Below are positions 49,618 to 58,788 of a stretch of DNA of 64,000 nucleotides, piece after piece. The stretch's first letter is position 1. Every line of letters starts with the position of its first letter. The stretch is taken from contig JARGPN010000009.1 of assembly GCA_029213045.1 (NCBI GenBank), forward strand, positions 186,001 to 250,000, in the 5' to 3' direction. The DNA comes from Alcanivoracaceae bacterium. GTDB taxonomy: Bacteria > Pseudomonadota > Gammaproteobacteria > Pseudomonadales > Alcanivoracaceae. Made by a program: the position numbers and the translations under genes. The notes beneath the pieces were generated by a model, which saw nothing but the letters and a program-made list of their open reading frames with translations, was not told the origin of the DNA and did no database searches.

Positions 49618-51969
49618 ATGGGGACTACGCTAGCCGCTTGGCTAACCAAGCACCGCTTTGTATTGGCATTCGCCAGTTTGCTGCTAACGGGATTGTTGGG
49701 AGCGGGACTTAAAAACAGCTATTTCGAAACCGGTTATCGCATTTTTTTTGCTGACGACAACCCTCATTTAGTTGCCAATGACTTCCTCGAAGATACCTAT
49801 ACGAAAAGCGACAGCCTGAGCTTCATTGTCGCACCTCGCGACGGCACACTTTTTGAAGCGACCACCTTAACGGCCATCGAAGAACTCACGGCTGAAGGCT
49901 GGCAGTTCCCCTACTCATTGCGAGTGGATTCCCTTACCAATTACCAACACACTTGGGCCGACGAACAAGGCCTAGTAGTGGAAGACCTGTTTGAAAACAC
50001 CGCAGAGATGGACGCGGAAGACATCGCGCGCCGACGAGACATAGCACTTTCCGACCCCGTTCTCGTCAACAACGTCGTTAATGCAGACGGCACCGTCACT
50101 ATCGTCAACATCACCCTGCAATTTGATGATCACGATAAAAATGCCGGCGAACGTGATCGCGCATTGGTTGAGCGCGGCCGGGACATGCGTGATCGCTATG
50201 AAGAAAAATATCCAAACCTAAAAATATATGTGTTTGGTCAGATCACCATTAACAACGCTTTCAATGAAATGACCGAGCACGATATGACGGTGTTTACACC
50301 GATCATGTCCGGCGTGTTATTTATCGCCCTATGGATACTGTTTACGGTTGCCGGCTCAACCTTTGGCAGCAGCTTACTTAGCGCCATATCCGTGATGATT
50401 GTTATTACATTTAGCACCGCCATGGGAATGGGTAGTGCGGGCTGGCTGGGCTTTGGGTTTAATGCCGTAAATGCTGTTGCACCGACCATTATTCTGACCA
50501 TTGCCGTCGCAGACTGTGTTCATATTTTGTTTGGCTACTTAAACGGATTACGTGCAGGAAAAGATAAAGAAGCGGCCATCCAAGAAAGCCTAGAAATGAA
50601 TATGCAGCCGGTCTTCCTAACCAGTTTAACCACCGCAATCGGTTTTCTTGCTTTAAACTTTAGCGATACACCTCCGATGCATTCGCTCGGCACCCTGACA
50701 TCCATCGGTATCGTCGCCGCCTATATTCTTGCGCTCTCACTTCTCCCTGCGCTGGCGACACTTATGCCACTTAAACCACGAGCCAGCATCTCTGGACGCT
50801 CGAAATTAATGGATGGTTTCGCCGACCACGTATTGCGCCACCGAAAAGGTTACTTCTGGGGGACACTGGTATTTACCGGCGTCTCACTCTTCGGCATCAC
50901 ACACAACACACTTAACGACAGTACGCTGACGTACTTCGACGAAACGGTTCCCTATTACGTTTCTGCAAATTACTACGAAGACAATTTAAGCGGCTTAGAC
51001 ACAATCAGTTATTCACTTGATAGCGGCGAAGAATACGGAATCAATGATCCTGAATTTTTGCAGCAAGTGGATCGCTTTGTAACGTGGGCGGAGCAACAAC
51101 CTCACATCGCCCACGTCAATGCCTATACCCGCGTGATAAAGCGCCTCAATCGCAACATGCATAACGATGACCCAGCATGGCATCGCATTCCAGATAACCG
51201 CGAACTCGCCGGACAATATTTATTGCTATACGAGCTATCACTGCCCTACGGCCTTGATCTCAATACTCAGCTCAACACGGACAAATCAGCCCTGCGTGTC
51301 GACATCCGCGTTCGCAAACAAAAGCCCCATGAAGTGGTCGCGATGGAAGCGCGCTTTAGTGATTGGCTGACCAACAACACGCCGGATATTAAAGCGTCCC
51401 CCGGCGCCTCGGTTTCAATAATGTTTGCGCACATGGGCCAACGCAATATAGACAGCATGCTCATCGGCAACGTGATCGCATTAGTGCTGATCACCTTTGT
51501 GCTGATCATCGCGCTTAAGTCTCTCCGTTACGGACTTATTAGCATTCTGCCAAACGCCTTACCTGCACTGGTTACCGTAGGGCTATGGGGATACGTAAAC
51601 GGTGAGGTCAATCTTGCGGTGGCGCTTATCTTTGTCATTACCCTTGGGATTGTAGTCGACGACACCGTGCACTTTATTAGCAAGTATCTACGCGCACGTC
51701 GCCACTTGGCATTATCGCCGGACGAAGCCGTGCGTTACGCATTTGCAAATGTCGGCAACGCCTTGCTCATTACCTCTGTCGTATTAGCTGCCGGCTTTAT
51801 GGTGCTCGCGCAATCGCATTTCCAAGTGAACGCAATAATGGGATTACTCGTGGCGATTACCATTGGCGTCGCCTTAGTGTTTGATTTCGTGTTTTTACCA
51901 CCACTGCTGGAACGCGTCGATCGATCAAAAGAAAAGCCTGATGCAGATACGGTGGAAAGCAAACTCTAG
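49618..51969 (+). CDS. RND/MMPL-type membrane transporter
   Basis: A 783-aa inner-membrane protein with two six-helix halves of the MMPL/HpnN type. TM2-TM4 of each half show the SSD-like sets APTIILTIAVADCVHILFGYLNG and VALIFVITLGIVVDDTVHFISKYLRARR, with paired Asp residues for proton relay. A large periplasmic loop precedes each half. I chose the ATG at 49618 (cagggagaacaagaa); an earlier in-frame start has no SD. Such proteins move lipids or hydrophobic compounds outward. No partner adaptor or channel is beside it. Confidence 0.88.
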   Translation: MGTTLAAWLTKHRFVLAFASLLLTGLLGAGLKNSYFETGYRIFFADDNPHLVANDFLEDTYTKSDSLSFIVAPRDGTLFEATTLTAIEELTAEGWQFPYSLRVDSLTNYQHTWADEQGLVVEDLFENTAEMDAEDIARRRDIALSDPVLVNNVVNADGTVTIVNITLQFDDHDKNAGERDRALVERGRDMRDRYEEKYPNLKIYVFGQITINNAFNEMTEHDMTVFTPIMSGVLFIALWILFTVAGSTFGSSLLSAISVMIVITFSTAMGMGSAGWLGFGFNAVNAVAPTIILTIAVADCVHILFGYLNGLRAGKDKEAAIQESLEMNMQPVFLTSLTTAIGFLALNFSDTPPMHSLGTLTSIGIVAAYILALSLLPALATLMPLKPRASISGRSKLMDGFADHVLRHRKGYFWGTLVFTGVSLFGITHNTLNDSTLTYFDETVPYYVSANYYEDNLSGLDTISYSLDSGEEYGINDPEFLQQVDRFVTWAEQQPHIAHVNAYTRVIKRLNRNMHNDDPAWHRIPDNRELAGQYLLLYELSLPYGLDLNTQLNTDKSALRVDIRVRKQKPHEVVAMEARFSDWLTNNTPDIKASPGASVSIMFAHMGQRNIDSMLIGNVIALVLITFVLIIALKSLRYGLISILPNALPALVTVGLWGYVNGEVNLAVALIFVITLGIVVDDTVHFISKYLRARRHLALSPDEAVRYAFANVGNALLITSVVLAAGFMVLAQSHFQVNAIMGLLVAITIGVALVFDFVFLPPLLERVDRSKEKPDADTVESKL

Positions 51970-52029
51970 CGCACAAGAATAAAAACTAAGCTGCATGACC
52001 AGGCGTCATATCTTAAATGCATCACTCAT

Positions 52030-52065
52030 CGCGCAACTTGTACACCAATAAAAACAAGTTGCGCG
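52030..52065. terminator. Strong hairpin after the RND gene
   Basis: A perfect 12-bp stem (CGCGCAACTTGT, 52030-52041, and its complement, 52054-52065) closes a 12-base A-rich loop. It lacks a clear T-run on either strand. It may end the RND transcript with Rho or shield its 3' end. Confidence 0.5.
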
Positions 52066-52225
52066 ACTGTCTTATCCTTGCACCCTTCGCGCGCCTCAAA
52101 AGCGTGCACGCCGCCCTGCTTTAACCCAACTTCCCACGTCGAGAAGAATTCATCTCAACCATCAACACAACTATAACCAGCTGTTTTTATTAAATTAAAA
52201 AATGATTTAATCCTATTTAACAGTC

Positions 52226-52241
52226 TGGCATGCCAATTGCT
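52226..52241 (+). promoter_or_regulatory. Sigma-54 promoter of the urea-use locus
   Basis: TGGCATGCCAATTGCT matches the sigma-54 consensus TGGCACG-N4-TTGCW at all but one defined position. GG and GC are exactly spaced for -24/-12. Transcription would start near 52252. An AT-rich tract at 52190-52220 could host IHF. Sigma-54/NtrC control suits a nitrogen-scavenging operon. Enhancer-like TTGCACC is seen at 52078-52084 but no full NtrC dyad. Confidence 0.8.
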
Positions 52242-52243
52242 TT

Positions 52244-52268
52244 TTGTGTACACATCCTTGTGTACAAG
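52244..52268 (+). promoter_or_regulatory. Candidate repressor operator at the sigma-54 start site
   Basis: TTGTGTACA occurs twice with a 14-bp period (52244-52252 and 52258-52266). The first copy lies in the palindrome TGTGTACACA and the second in CTTGT-GT-ACAAG. They straddle the predicted transcription start, where a repressor would block it. GntR/FCD proteins bind similar short TGT...ACA dyads, and such a gene lies in this cluster at 57819. Confidence 0.5.
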
Positions 52269-54140
52269 ATGGTGTGCAAACGCGTGTACGGACAAACAAT
52301 TAAAGAATGGCTTACCGCCTACCAAAATAATTCGCAGCAGCCTGAAGGCGCGATTGCTGCGCTCTATGCAGAAATTAACGCCGTCGCACAGACAGCCTCG
52401 CAAGATGTTGCCTGGACATTGTTATTTGAATGGGAAGACATTGAGCGTCAGCTCACATCGCTGGCTAAAATGCGCGACGATGTCGGCATCGATGCACTGC
52501 CTTTATACGGTGTGCCCTTCGCAATAAAAGACAACATTGATTTCGCTGGGCAAACCACAACCGCTGCGTGTCCCGCGTTTGCTTATGAAGCGCAAGCTAC
52601 TGCCGAAGCCGTCAACACGCTCATTAATGCCGGCGCTATTCTGATAGGTAAAACAAACCTAGATCAGTTTGCCACCGGTCTTGTGGGCACCCGCTCCCCC
52701 TTTGGCGTCGTCCCTAATACGTTTAATGACCAATACATCAGCGGCGGCTCCAGCTCTGGCTCCGCAAGTGTTGTCGCCCGTGGTTTGGTGCCCTTCGCCT
52801 TAGGCACGGACACCGCCGGCTCAGGCCGAGTCCCAGCAGGTTTCAATAATATTGTTGGCCTAAAACCCACTAAGGGCGCGTTTAGTACCCGCGGTGTTGT
52901 ACCAGCCTGCCGAACATTAGATTGCGTATCGGTGTTCTCTCTGAACACCGAAGATGCGTGGACTGTTTATTCAGCGATGGCTGTGCTCGACGAAAAAGAC
53001 CCTTTCTCACGGGAAATTCCCGCCCGCTTACCTCTGCATGTTCTACCGCAAAGGCCAAAGCTCGGTATTCCAATGCAATCTGAATGGTACGGCGACAAGA
53101 CTGCAGAGAAAGCGTGGAAACAATCGCTCCAGCATTTTGAAAAAATGGGCGTTGAGCTGGTGCCATTAGATTTTACGCCGCTACATGACACGGCAAAATT
53201 GCTTTACGCAGGCCCATGGGTAACAGAGCGGTTTAGCGTTATTCAAAATTTATTGAACAAAGCGCCCGAAGAAATCAATAGCGTGGTACGCGACATTATT
53301 GCCCCAGCATCTGAGATGACGGCCCTTGAAGTATTTCATGCCGAATATCAGCGCGCCGCACTAAAGCGCAAAGCCGATGCACTGATCGCTTCCGTTGATG
53401 CATTACTGGTTCCCACTACCCCCACCATTCACCGCATCGACGACGTAGAGCGCGATCCGATTGCGCTAAACAGTCAGCTCGGTCTCTACACCAATTTCGT
53501 TAATCTTTTAGATTGGTGCGCCTTGGCCCTGCCTGCTGGCATGCGCGATGACGCACTGCCATTTGGCATCACGCTTATCGCTCCGGCGTGGCAAGACTAC
53601 GCGTTAGCCGAATTCGGCATGCGCTGGCAGAAACAAACCCCCTGGACCCGAGGCGCCACTGGAAAAGCACTTGGCACAGAACCCTCCACGCTTGTCATGC
53701 CTCGTCATAAACAAGATCCAACCGTTCGCGTTGCCGTAGTCGGCGCGCATTTAACGGGTATGCCACTGAATTTCCAGCTAACCACACGTGAAGCTGTACT
53801 TGTGGAAAGTACGCACACCGCCGCGTGCTATCGGCTGTACGCCCTTGCCAACACCACACCACCTAAGCCCGGTTTGGTAAAACGCCAAGATGGCAGCGCC
53901 ATTGAAATTGAAATTTGGGAAATGCCGCTACATCGCTTCGGCGAGTTTGTTGCAGAAATTCCTGCGCCGTTAGGCATCGGCACGCTTGAGCTAGCCGATG
54001 GACGTACCGTGAAAAGCTTTATTTGTGAACCGTGGGCAATTGATGGCGCGACCGACATTACCGCACTAGGCGGATGGCGTGCATTTATCAAGCAACTGTC
54101 AGAAAAGAAAACCGAGACAAGTGGATCTTCGGCGCCTTAG
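52269..54140 (+). CDS. atzF: Allophanate hydrolase
   Basis: An amidase-signature enzyme of about 623 aa that converts allophanate to two ammonia and CO2. The Ser-cisSer-Lys site is visible: FAIKDNIDF (Lys), GGSSSGSASVVARG and GTDTAGSGRVPAGFNNIVGLKPT. A C-terminal ~160-residue domain (from about VAVVGAHLTGMPLNF) is the AtzF C-domain. The longer frame from 52230 cannot be right if the sigma-54 start is near 52252, so I use the ATG at 52269 although its SD is weak. It is the first gene of the urea operon. Confidence 0.9.
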   Translation: MVCKRVYGQTIKEWLTAYQNNSQQPEGAIAALYAEINAVAQTASQDVAWTLLFEWEDIERQLTSLAKMRDDVGIDALPLYGVPFAIKDNIDFAGQTTTAACPAFAYEAQATAEAVNTLINAGAILIGKTNLDQFATGLVGTRSPFGVVPNTFNDQYISGGSSSGSASVVARGLVPFALGTDTAGSGRVPAGFNNIVGLKPTKGAFSTRGVVPACRTLDCVSVFSLNTEDAWTVYSAMAVLDEKDPFSREIPARLPLHVLPQRPKLGIPMQSEWYGDKTAEKAWKQSLQHFEKMGVELVPLDFTPLHDTAKLLYAGPWVTERFSVIQNLLNKAPEEINSVVRDIIAPASEMTALEVFHAEYQRAALKRKADALIASVDALLVPTTPTIHRIDDVERDPIALNSQLGLYTNFVNLLDWCALALPAGMRDDALPFGITLIAPAWQDYALAEFGMRWQKQTPWTRGATGKALGTEPSTLVMPRHKQDPTVRVAVVGAHLTGMPLNFQLTTREAVLVESTHTAACYRLYALANTTPPKPGLVKRQDGSAIEIEIWEMPLHRFGEFVAEIPAPLGIGTLELADGRTVKSFICEPWAIDGATDITALGGWRAFIKQLSEKKTETSGSSAP

Positions 54141-54179
54141 CGCGCCTGAACGTCGTCGACGACAACAAGGGAAATCGTC

Positions 54180-57100
54180 ATGTTCAAAAAAGTACTGATC
54201 GCCAACCGCGGAGAAATTGCAGTTCGCATTGCGCGCACCCTGAAAAAAATGGGCATCGCCAGCGTTGCCGTTTATTCAGAAGCGGACAGAAATAGCTTGC
54301 ACGTCAGTATGGCGGACGAAGCCATTTGTATTGGCCCTGCGGCGTCAGCGGAGAGCTACCTACTCGGCGATAAAATCATTCAAGTCGCGAAAGACACCGG
54401 AGCAGGCGCTATTATTCCAGGCTACGGATTTCTTTCGGAAAATGCTGGATTCGCTGAAGCCTGTGAAAAAGCCGGCATCGCGTTCTGCGGTCCTACGCCC
54501 AAACAAATGCGCGAATTCGGCCTGAAACATGAAGCGCGCCGTATCGCCAAAGAAGCCAAGGTTCCTCTCAGCCCTGGCACTGACCTTTTAAAAGATTTAG
54601 ACGAGGCGCTGACCGCTGCAGAAGAAATCACCTATCCGGTGATGCTGAAATCGACCGCGGGCGGCGGTGGCATCGGCCTTACTCGGTGCAACAACGCGCA
54701 GGAATTACGTGAAGCATTTGAAAGCGTGCGCCGTATGGGGCAAAACTTTTTCAGTGACTCCGGCGTGTTTATCGAGCGCTTTATTGATGAAGCGCGACAT
54801 ATTGAAGTGCAGGTTTTCGGTGATGGAAAAGGTAAAGTCCTCGCTCTAGGCGAACGTGACTGTTCGCTGCAGCGCCGCAACCAAAAAGTCGTCGAAGAAA
54901 CCCCTGCACCGACACTTCCTGCTGCTACGCAACAAAAACTACTTGAGTCCGCAGTGCGCCTAGGCGAATCCGTTCATTATCGCTCGGCCGGTACCATTGA
55001 ATATATTTACGATCAAAAACGTGACGAATTCTACTTTCTAGAAGTCAACACACGCCTGCAAGTTGAACATTGCGTCACGGAAGAGGTGACCGGTGTTGAC
55101 CTAGTTGAATGGATGATTTTGACCGCCGCCGACAAAGCGCCGGATCTGGCCAATATCGAGATTTCTCCCAAAGGCGCTTCAATCGAAGTACGCATCTATG
55201 CAGAAGACCCCGTAAAAAACTTCCAGCCTTCACCCGGCGTTTTAACTGAAGTGAGCTTCCCAGAAAACGTCCGATTAGATGGCTGGGTAGAAACGGGCTC
55301 TGAAGTATCGCCTTACTACGATCCAATGATCGCCAAGTTAATCGTGCATGGCACCGATCGCACCGATGCCATTGCAAAGCTAGAAACTGCATTAGCCGAA
55401 ACACGCCTGTGCGGCATTGCCACCAACTTGGATTATCTGCGACAAATTATCGCCCACGACGATTTCGCTACTGGCGACTTTTCGACGCGCTATCTAGATC
55501 GTTTCGAGTTTTCGCCTGTACAGTTTGAAATCGTTGAGCCAGGCACGTACACCACGATTCAAGACTACCCTGGACGAATTGGTTACTGGGACGTGGGCGT
55601 ACCACCTTCGGGCCCCATGGACGACTATGCATTTAGATTGGCCAACCGCATCGTTGGCAACCATGCCGATGCCGCGGCCATCGAATGCACGATCGTTGGC
55701 CCAACCATTCGCTTTCATAGCGACACCGTTATCGCGCTCACCGGCGCAGTCACGCCCGCAAAACTTGACGGCGAAGAGGTCAGTTACTGGAAGCCAATTA
55801 CCGTTAAAGCTGGTCAAGTTCTTACCACCGGAAAATCAGAAAGCGGTTGCCGAATTTATCTGGCGGTACGCGGAGGTATTGATGTACCGGAATACCTCGG
55901 CAGTAAATCGACGTTTGCATTAGGACAATTCGGTGGGCATGCAGGCCGTCCGTTGCGGTCCGGCGACATGCTACCGATATGCCAAGCAGATAAGTTTTCT
56001 TGCCCGACACCGGTACCCGCCTATTCACCGGAAGATGCGCCCAGCGACATGATTCCTGAATATGGTAATCATTGGGACATCGCAGTGCTTTACGGCCCGC
56101 ATGGCGCACCGGATTTCTTTACCGAAGATTCGATCAAAACATTCTTCGAATCCGACTTTGAAGTGCACTACAACTCAAACCGTTTGGGCATTCGCCTGAA
56201 TGGACCAAAGCCAAGCTGGACGCGCAGTGACGGCGGCGAAGCAGGACTTCACCCTTCTAACATCCATGACTGCGAATACGCCGTGGGCAGCATCAATTTC
56301 ACCGGCGACATGCCTGTAATTCTGACCCGCGACGGACCAAGTTTGGGCGGCTTCGTATGTCCGGTAACGATTTGCAAAGCGGAACTGTGGAAAGTTGGGC
56401 AGGTAAAACCTGGCGATAAAATTCGCTTCCGTCGGATCAGTTTTGACGAAGCGTTAGCGCTAGAAAAATCCATTGATGCGTCAGTGGAGGCCTTATCCTT
56501 GATGGCTCCCGAAGCGGTGAAAGACAGTGCCCCAATTATGGCAGACACTGTTTCCGAAACCGTACTGGCTGAAATTCCAGAGCAAGCCGGTCGTCCAAAG
56601 GTCGCGTATCGCCAAGCCGGCGACAAATACATTTTGATCGAGTACGGCCCCAATGAATTAGACCTGCGTTTCCGGTTCCGAGTACACGCATTGATGGAAG
56701 CGCTGCGCGCAAGCCCCATCGACGGACTATTAGAAATGTCGCCCGGTGTGCGGTCATTGCAGATTCATTACGACAGCCGCGTAATTCATCAAAAGGCGAT
56801 CATGCAAGCGCTACTGGCCGCAGAAGAAACCCTGCCGCTCGCCGACCATATGAAAGTACCGACGCGCATCGTCAACTTGCCCATGGCATTTGAAGATTCG
56901 GCCACGCTAGAAGCGGTAGCGCGGTATCGCCAATCGGTGCGTGATTCCGCGCCTTGGCTGCCCAGCAACGTGGAATTTATGCGGCGCATTAACGGCTTAG
57001 AAAGCAAAGAAGCTGTGCGCGATATTTTATTTCAAACCAGCTATATGGTGCTTGGGCTCGGCGACGTATATCTAGGCGCTCCGTGCGCTGTGCCCGTCGA

Positions 57101-57812
57101 TCCGCGTCACCGATTACTCACGTCGAAATATAACCCCGCACGGACCTACACAGCGGAAGGCACGGTCGGCATTGGCGGCGTGTATATGTGTATCTACGGT
57201 ATGGATTCTCCAGGCGGCTACCAGCTTGTCGGACGCACCCTGCCAATTTGGAATAAATTCCTAAAGAACAAAACCTTTATCAACGGTGAGCCGTGGCTAC
57301 TCAAGTTTTTCGACCAAGTACGGTTTTATTTGGTCAGTGAAGAAGAACTCAACAAGCTGCGCGACGAGTTCCGCGAAGGTCGCCTAACGCTAGACATTAC
57401 TGAAGAAGTCTTTGATCTCTCCGAGCACCACAAATTCCTCGATGACAACGCTGAAGATATCGCTTCGTTTAAAGCACGCCAAAAAACAGCGTTCGATGCA
57501 GAGGTGTCTCTCTGGCAAGAAGACAGCAGCGCACTCAAAGATGCCATCGATCGGCAAGGTCAAAATGACCTTGAAGAAATCGACGGACATATTGTATCCG
57601 CAGACATCAGCGGAAACGTGTGGAAGCTTTTGGTTGAAGAAAACAGCGACGTCAAAGTCGGCGACCCACTGCTCATCGTTGAGGCGATGAAAATGGAGTT
57701 CGCGGTGAATGCCACTGTGGCTGGTCGCGTCAGCTCAGTGCGTTGCCAACAAGGTAGCATCGTCAATGCTGGCGACGCTCTCATCGTTATTGATACGGAC
57801 AACGTGGCGTAA
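54180..57812 (+). CDS. uca: Urea carboxylase
   Basis: A 1210-aa biotin enzyme. Order of domains: biotin carboxylase (residues ~1-450, with KSTAGGGGIGLTRC ATP loop and EVNTRLQVEHCVTE), carboxyltransferase of the KipI/KipA (AHS1/AHS2) type (~475-1000), and a biotinyl domain with EAMKMEF near the end (Lys1171). It carboxylates urea to allophanate using ATP and bicarbonate. Some members of this family prefer guanidine. It is 39 bp after atzF, and the urt transporter genes follow. It is of normal bacterial length. Confidence 0.93.
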   Translation: MFKKVLIANRGEIAVRIARTLKKMGIASVAVYSEADRNSLHVSMADEAICIGPAASAESYLLGDKIIQVAKDTGAGAIIPGYGFLSENAGFAEACEKAGIAFCGPTPKQMREFGLKHEARRIAKEAKVPLSPGTDLLKDLDEALTAAEEITYPVMLKSTAGGGGIGLTRCNNAQELREAFESVRRMGQNFFSDSGVFIERFIDEARHIEVQVFGDGKGKVLALGERDCSLQRRNQKVVEETPAPTLPAATQQKLLESAVRLGESVHYRSAGTIEYIYDQKRDEFYFLEVNTRLQVEHCVTEEVTGVDLVEWMILTAADKAPDLANIEISPKGASIEVRIYAEDPVKNFQPSPGVLTEVSFPENVRLDGWVETGSEVSPYYDPMIAKLIVHGTDRTDAIAKLETALAETRLCGIATNLDYLRQIIAHDDFATGDFSTRYLDRFEFSPVQFEIVEPGTYTTIQDYPGRIGYWDVGVPPSGPMDDYAFRLANRIVGNHADAAAIECTIVGPTIRFHSDTVIALTGAVTPAKLDGEEVSYWKPITVKAGQVLTTGKSESGCRIYLAVRGGIDVPEYLGSKSTFALGQFGGHAGRPLRSGDMLPICQADKFSCPTPVPAYSPEDAPSDMIPEYGNHWDIAVLYGPHGAPDFFTEDSIKTFFESDFEVHYNSNRLGIRLNGPKPSWTRSDGGEAGLHPSNIHDCEYAVGSINFTGDMPVILTRDGPSLGGFVCPVTICKAELWKVGQVKPGDKIRFRRISFDEALALEKSIDASVEALSLMAPEAVKDSAPIMADTVSETVLAEIPEQAGRPKVAYRQAGDKYILIEYGPNELDLRFRFRVHALMEALRASPIDGLLEMSPGVRSLQIHYDSRVIHQKAIMQALLAAEETLPLADHMKVPTRIVNLPMAFEDSATLEAVARYRQSVRDSAPWLPSNVEFMRRINGLESKEAVRDILFQTSYMVLGLGDVYLGAPCAVPVDPRHRLLTSKYNPARTYTAEGTVGIGGVYMCIYGMDSPGGYQLVGRTLPIWNKFLKNKTFINGEPWLLKFFDQVRFYLVSEEELNKLRDEFREGRLTLDITEEVFDLSEHHKFLDDNAEDIASFKARQKTAFDAEVSLWQEDSSALKDAIDRQGQNDLEEIDGHIVSADISGNVWKLLVEENSDVKVGDPLLIVEAMKMEFAVNATVAGRVSSVRCQQGSIVNAGDALIVIDTDNVA

Positions 57813-57818
57813 TTGATC

Positions 57819-58568
57819 ATGGTTGAAATGTCTCGCCCGGATAAAAAGCCCAGAGGTCGCGTTCGCAGCGAAAACCTCGCGGAGCGAATTTATGAAGCAC
57901 TGAAGCAGGAGATTTTCTATTTCCGCTTATTGCCGGGCGACCGATTCAGCGAAACCGAAATTGCGGAACGTATGGGCGTGAGCCGAACACCGGTGCGCGA
58001 AGCACTGTTTCGGCTACAAAGAGAAAGCTACGTCGAAGTGCTATTTCGTAGCGGCTGGCGCGTGCGCCCATTCAATTTCGAATATTTTGAAGATTTGTAT
58101 GACGTGCGCACTATTTTAGAAACCGCGGCTATCAAAAAAATATGCGAAATGGACGTTACGCCAGACGAGCTAAATATGCTCAAAACCGTATGGCTTGTTC
58201 CAGACGTAGAGCGTCTTGACGACCCTGCCCTACTTTCAGGCATGGATGAACAGTTCCATTTATTGCTCGTAAAAGGTGCAGGCAGCGAAGAAATGGCGCG
58301 TATCCATGCAGGCATCAGCGAGCGCATTCGCATTATTCGTCGCTTGGATTTCACCAAGCCGCCCCGTATTGAAGCGACCTACAACGAACACGGAAAGATT
58401 CTTAAAGCAATTTTGCAGAAGCGGCCTGAACAGGCACAAATGATGCTTAAAGCACATATCGAAGAGAGTCGCTCCGAGGTACGAAAAATAACCTTGCACA
58501 TGCTGCACAGTGCGCGCGAAGAATCGGAATCAGAATTTTTAGCCCGTCTCGGGCAAGAGAATATGTGA
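57819..58568 (+). CDS. GntR-family regulator with FCD domain
   Basis: A 249-aa repressor. The winged HTH is RIYEALKQEIFYFRLLPGDRFSETEIAERMGVSRTPVREALFRLQRE, and the FCD ligand domain follows (MDEQFHLLLVKGAG...NEHGKILKAI). I use the ATG at 57819, 7 bases after the urea carboxylase stop. It probably senses a urea-route compound and binds the TTGTGTACA repeats at the operon start; that link is inference. Confidence 0.9.
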   Translation: MVEMSRPDKKPRGRVRSENLAERIYEALKQEIFYFRLLPGDRFSETEIAERMGVSRTPVREALFRLQRESYVEVLFRSGWRVRPFNFEYFEDLYDVRTILETAAIKKICEMDVTPDELNMLKTVWLVPDVERLDDPALLSGMDEQFHLLLVKGAGSEEMARIHAGISERIRIIRRLDFTKPPRIEATYNEHGKILKAILQKRPEQAQMMLKAHIEESRSEVRKITLHMLHSAREESESEFLARLGQENM

Positions 58569-58788
58569 CACATGGAAATCACCCCTTGTGTCCATATAAG
58601 TGTTGCGGACCATCAGCCTCAAGCAGCTGGCAGGCGCAACCGTTATCGGGAAGCTGGCTAATGAATGCAGCAACCCAACCACGGAAAGGAAAAAACCTGG
58701 TGAGCAATGTTGTTCGCCGCCTCTGCCATGCAGAGAAAAGGGAGATTTTGGCAACAACCACACACTCAGATCAGAAAAGGGGTTTGTT

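Noticed and set aside
52230..52268. Upstream ATG of the allophanate hydrolase frame
   Set aside because: It lies inside the sigma-54 -24/-12 element and before the expected transcript start.
58569..58788. A second sigma-54 promoter in front of urtA
   Set aside because: TGGCAGG and TGGTGAG segments are present but lack a correctly spaced TTGC partner.
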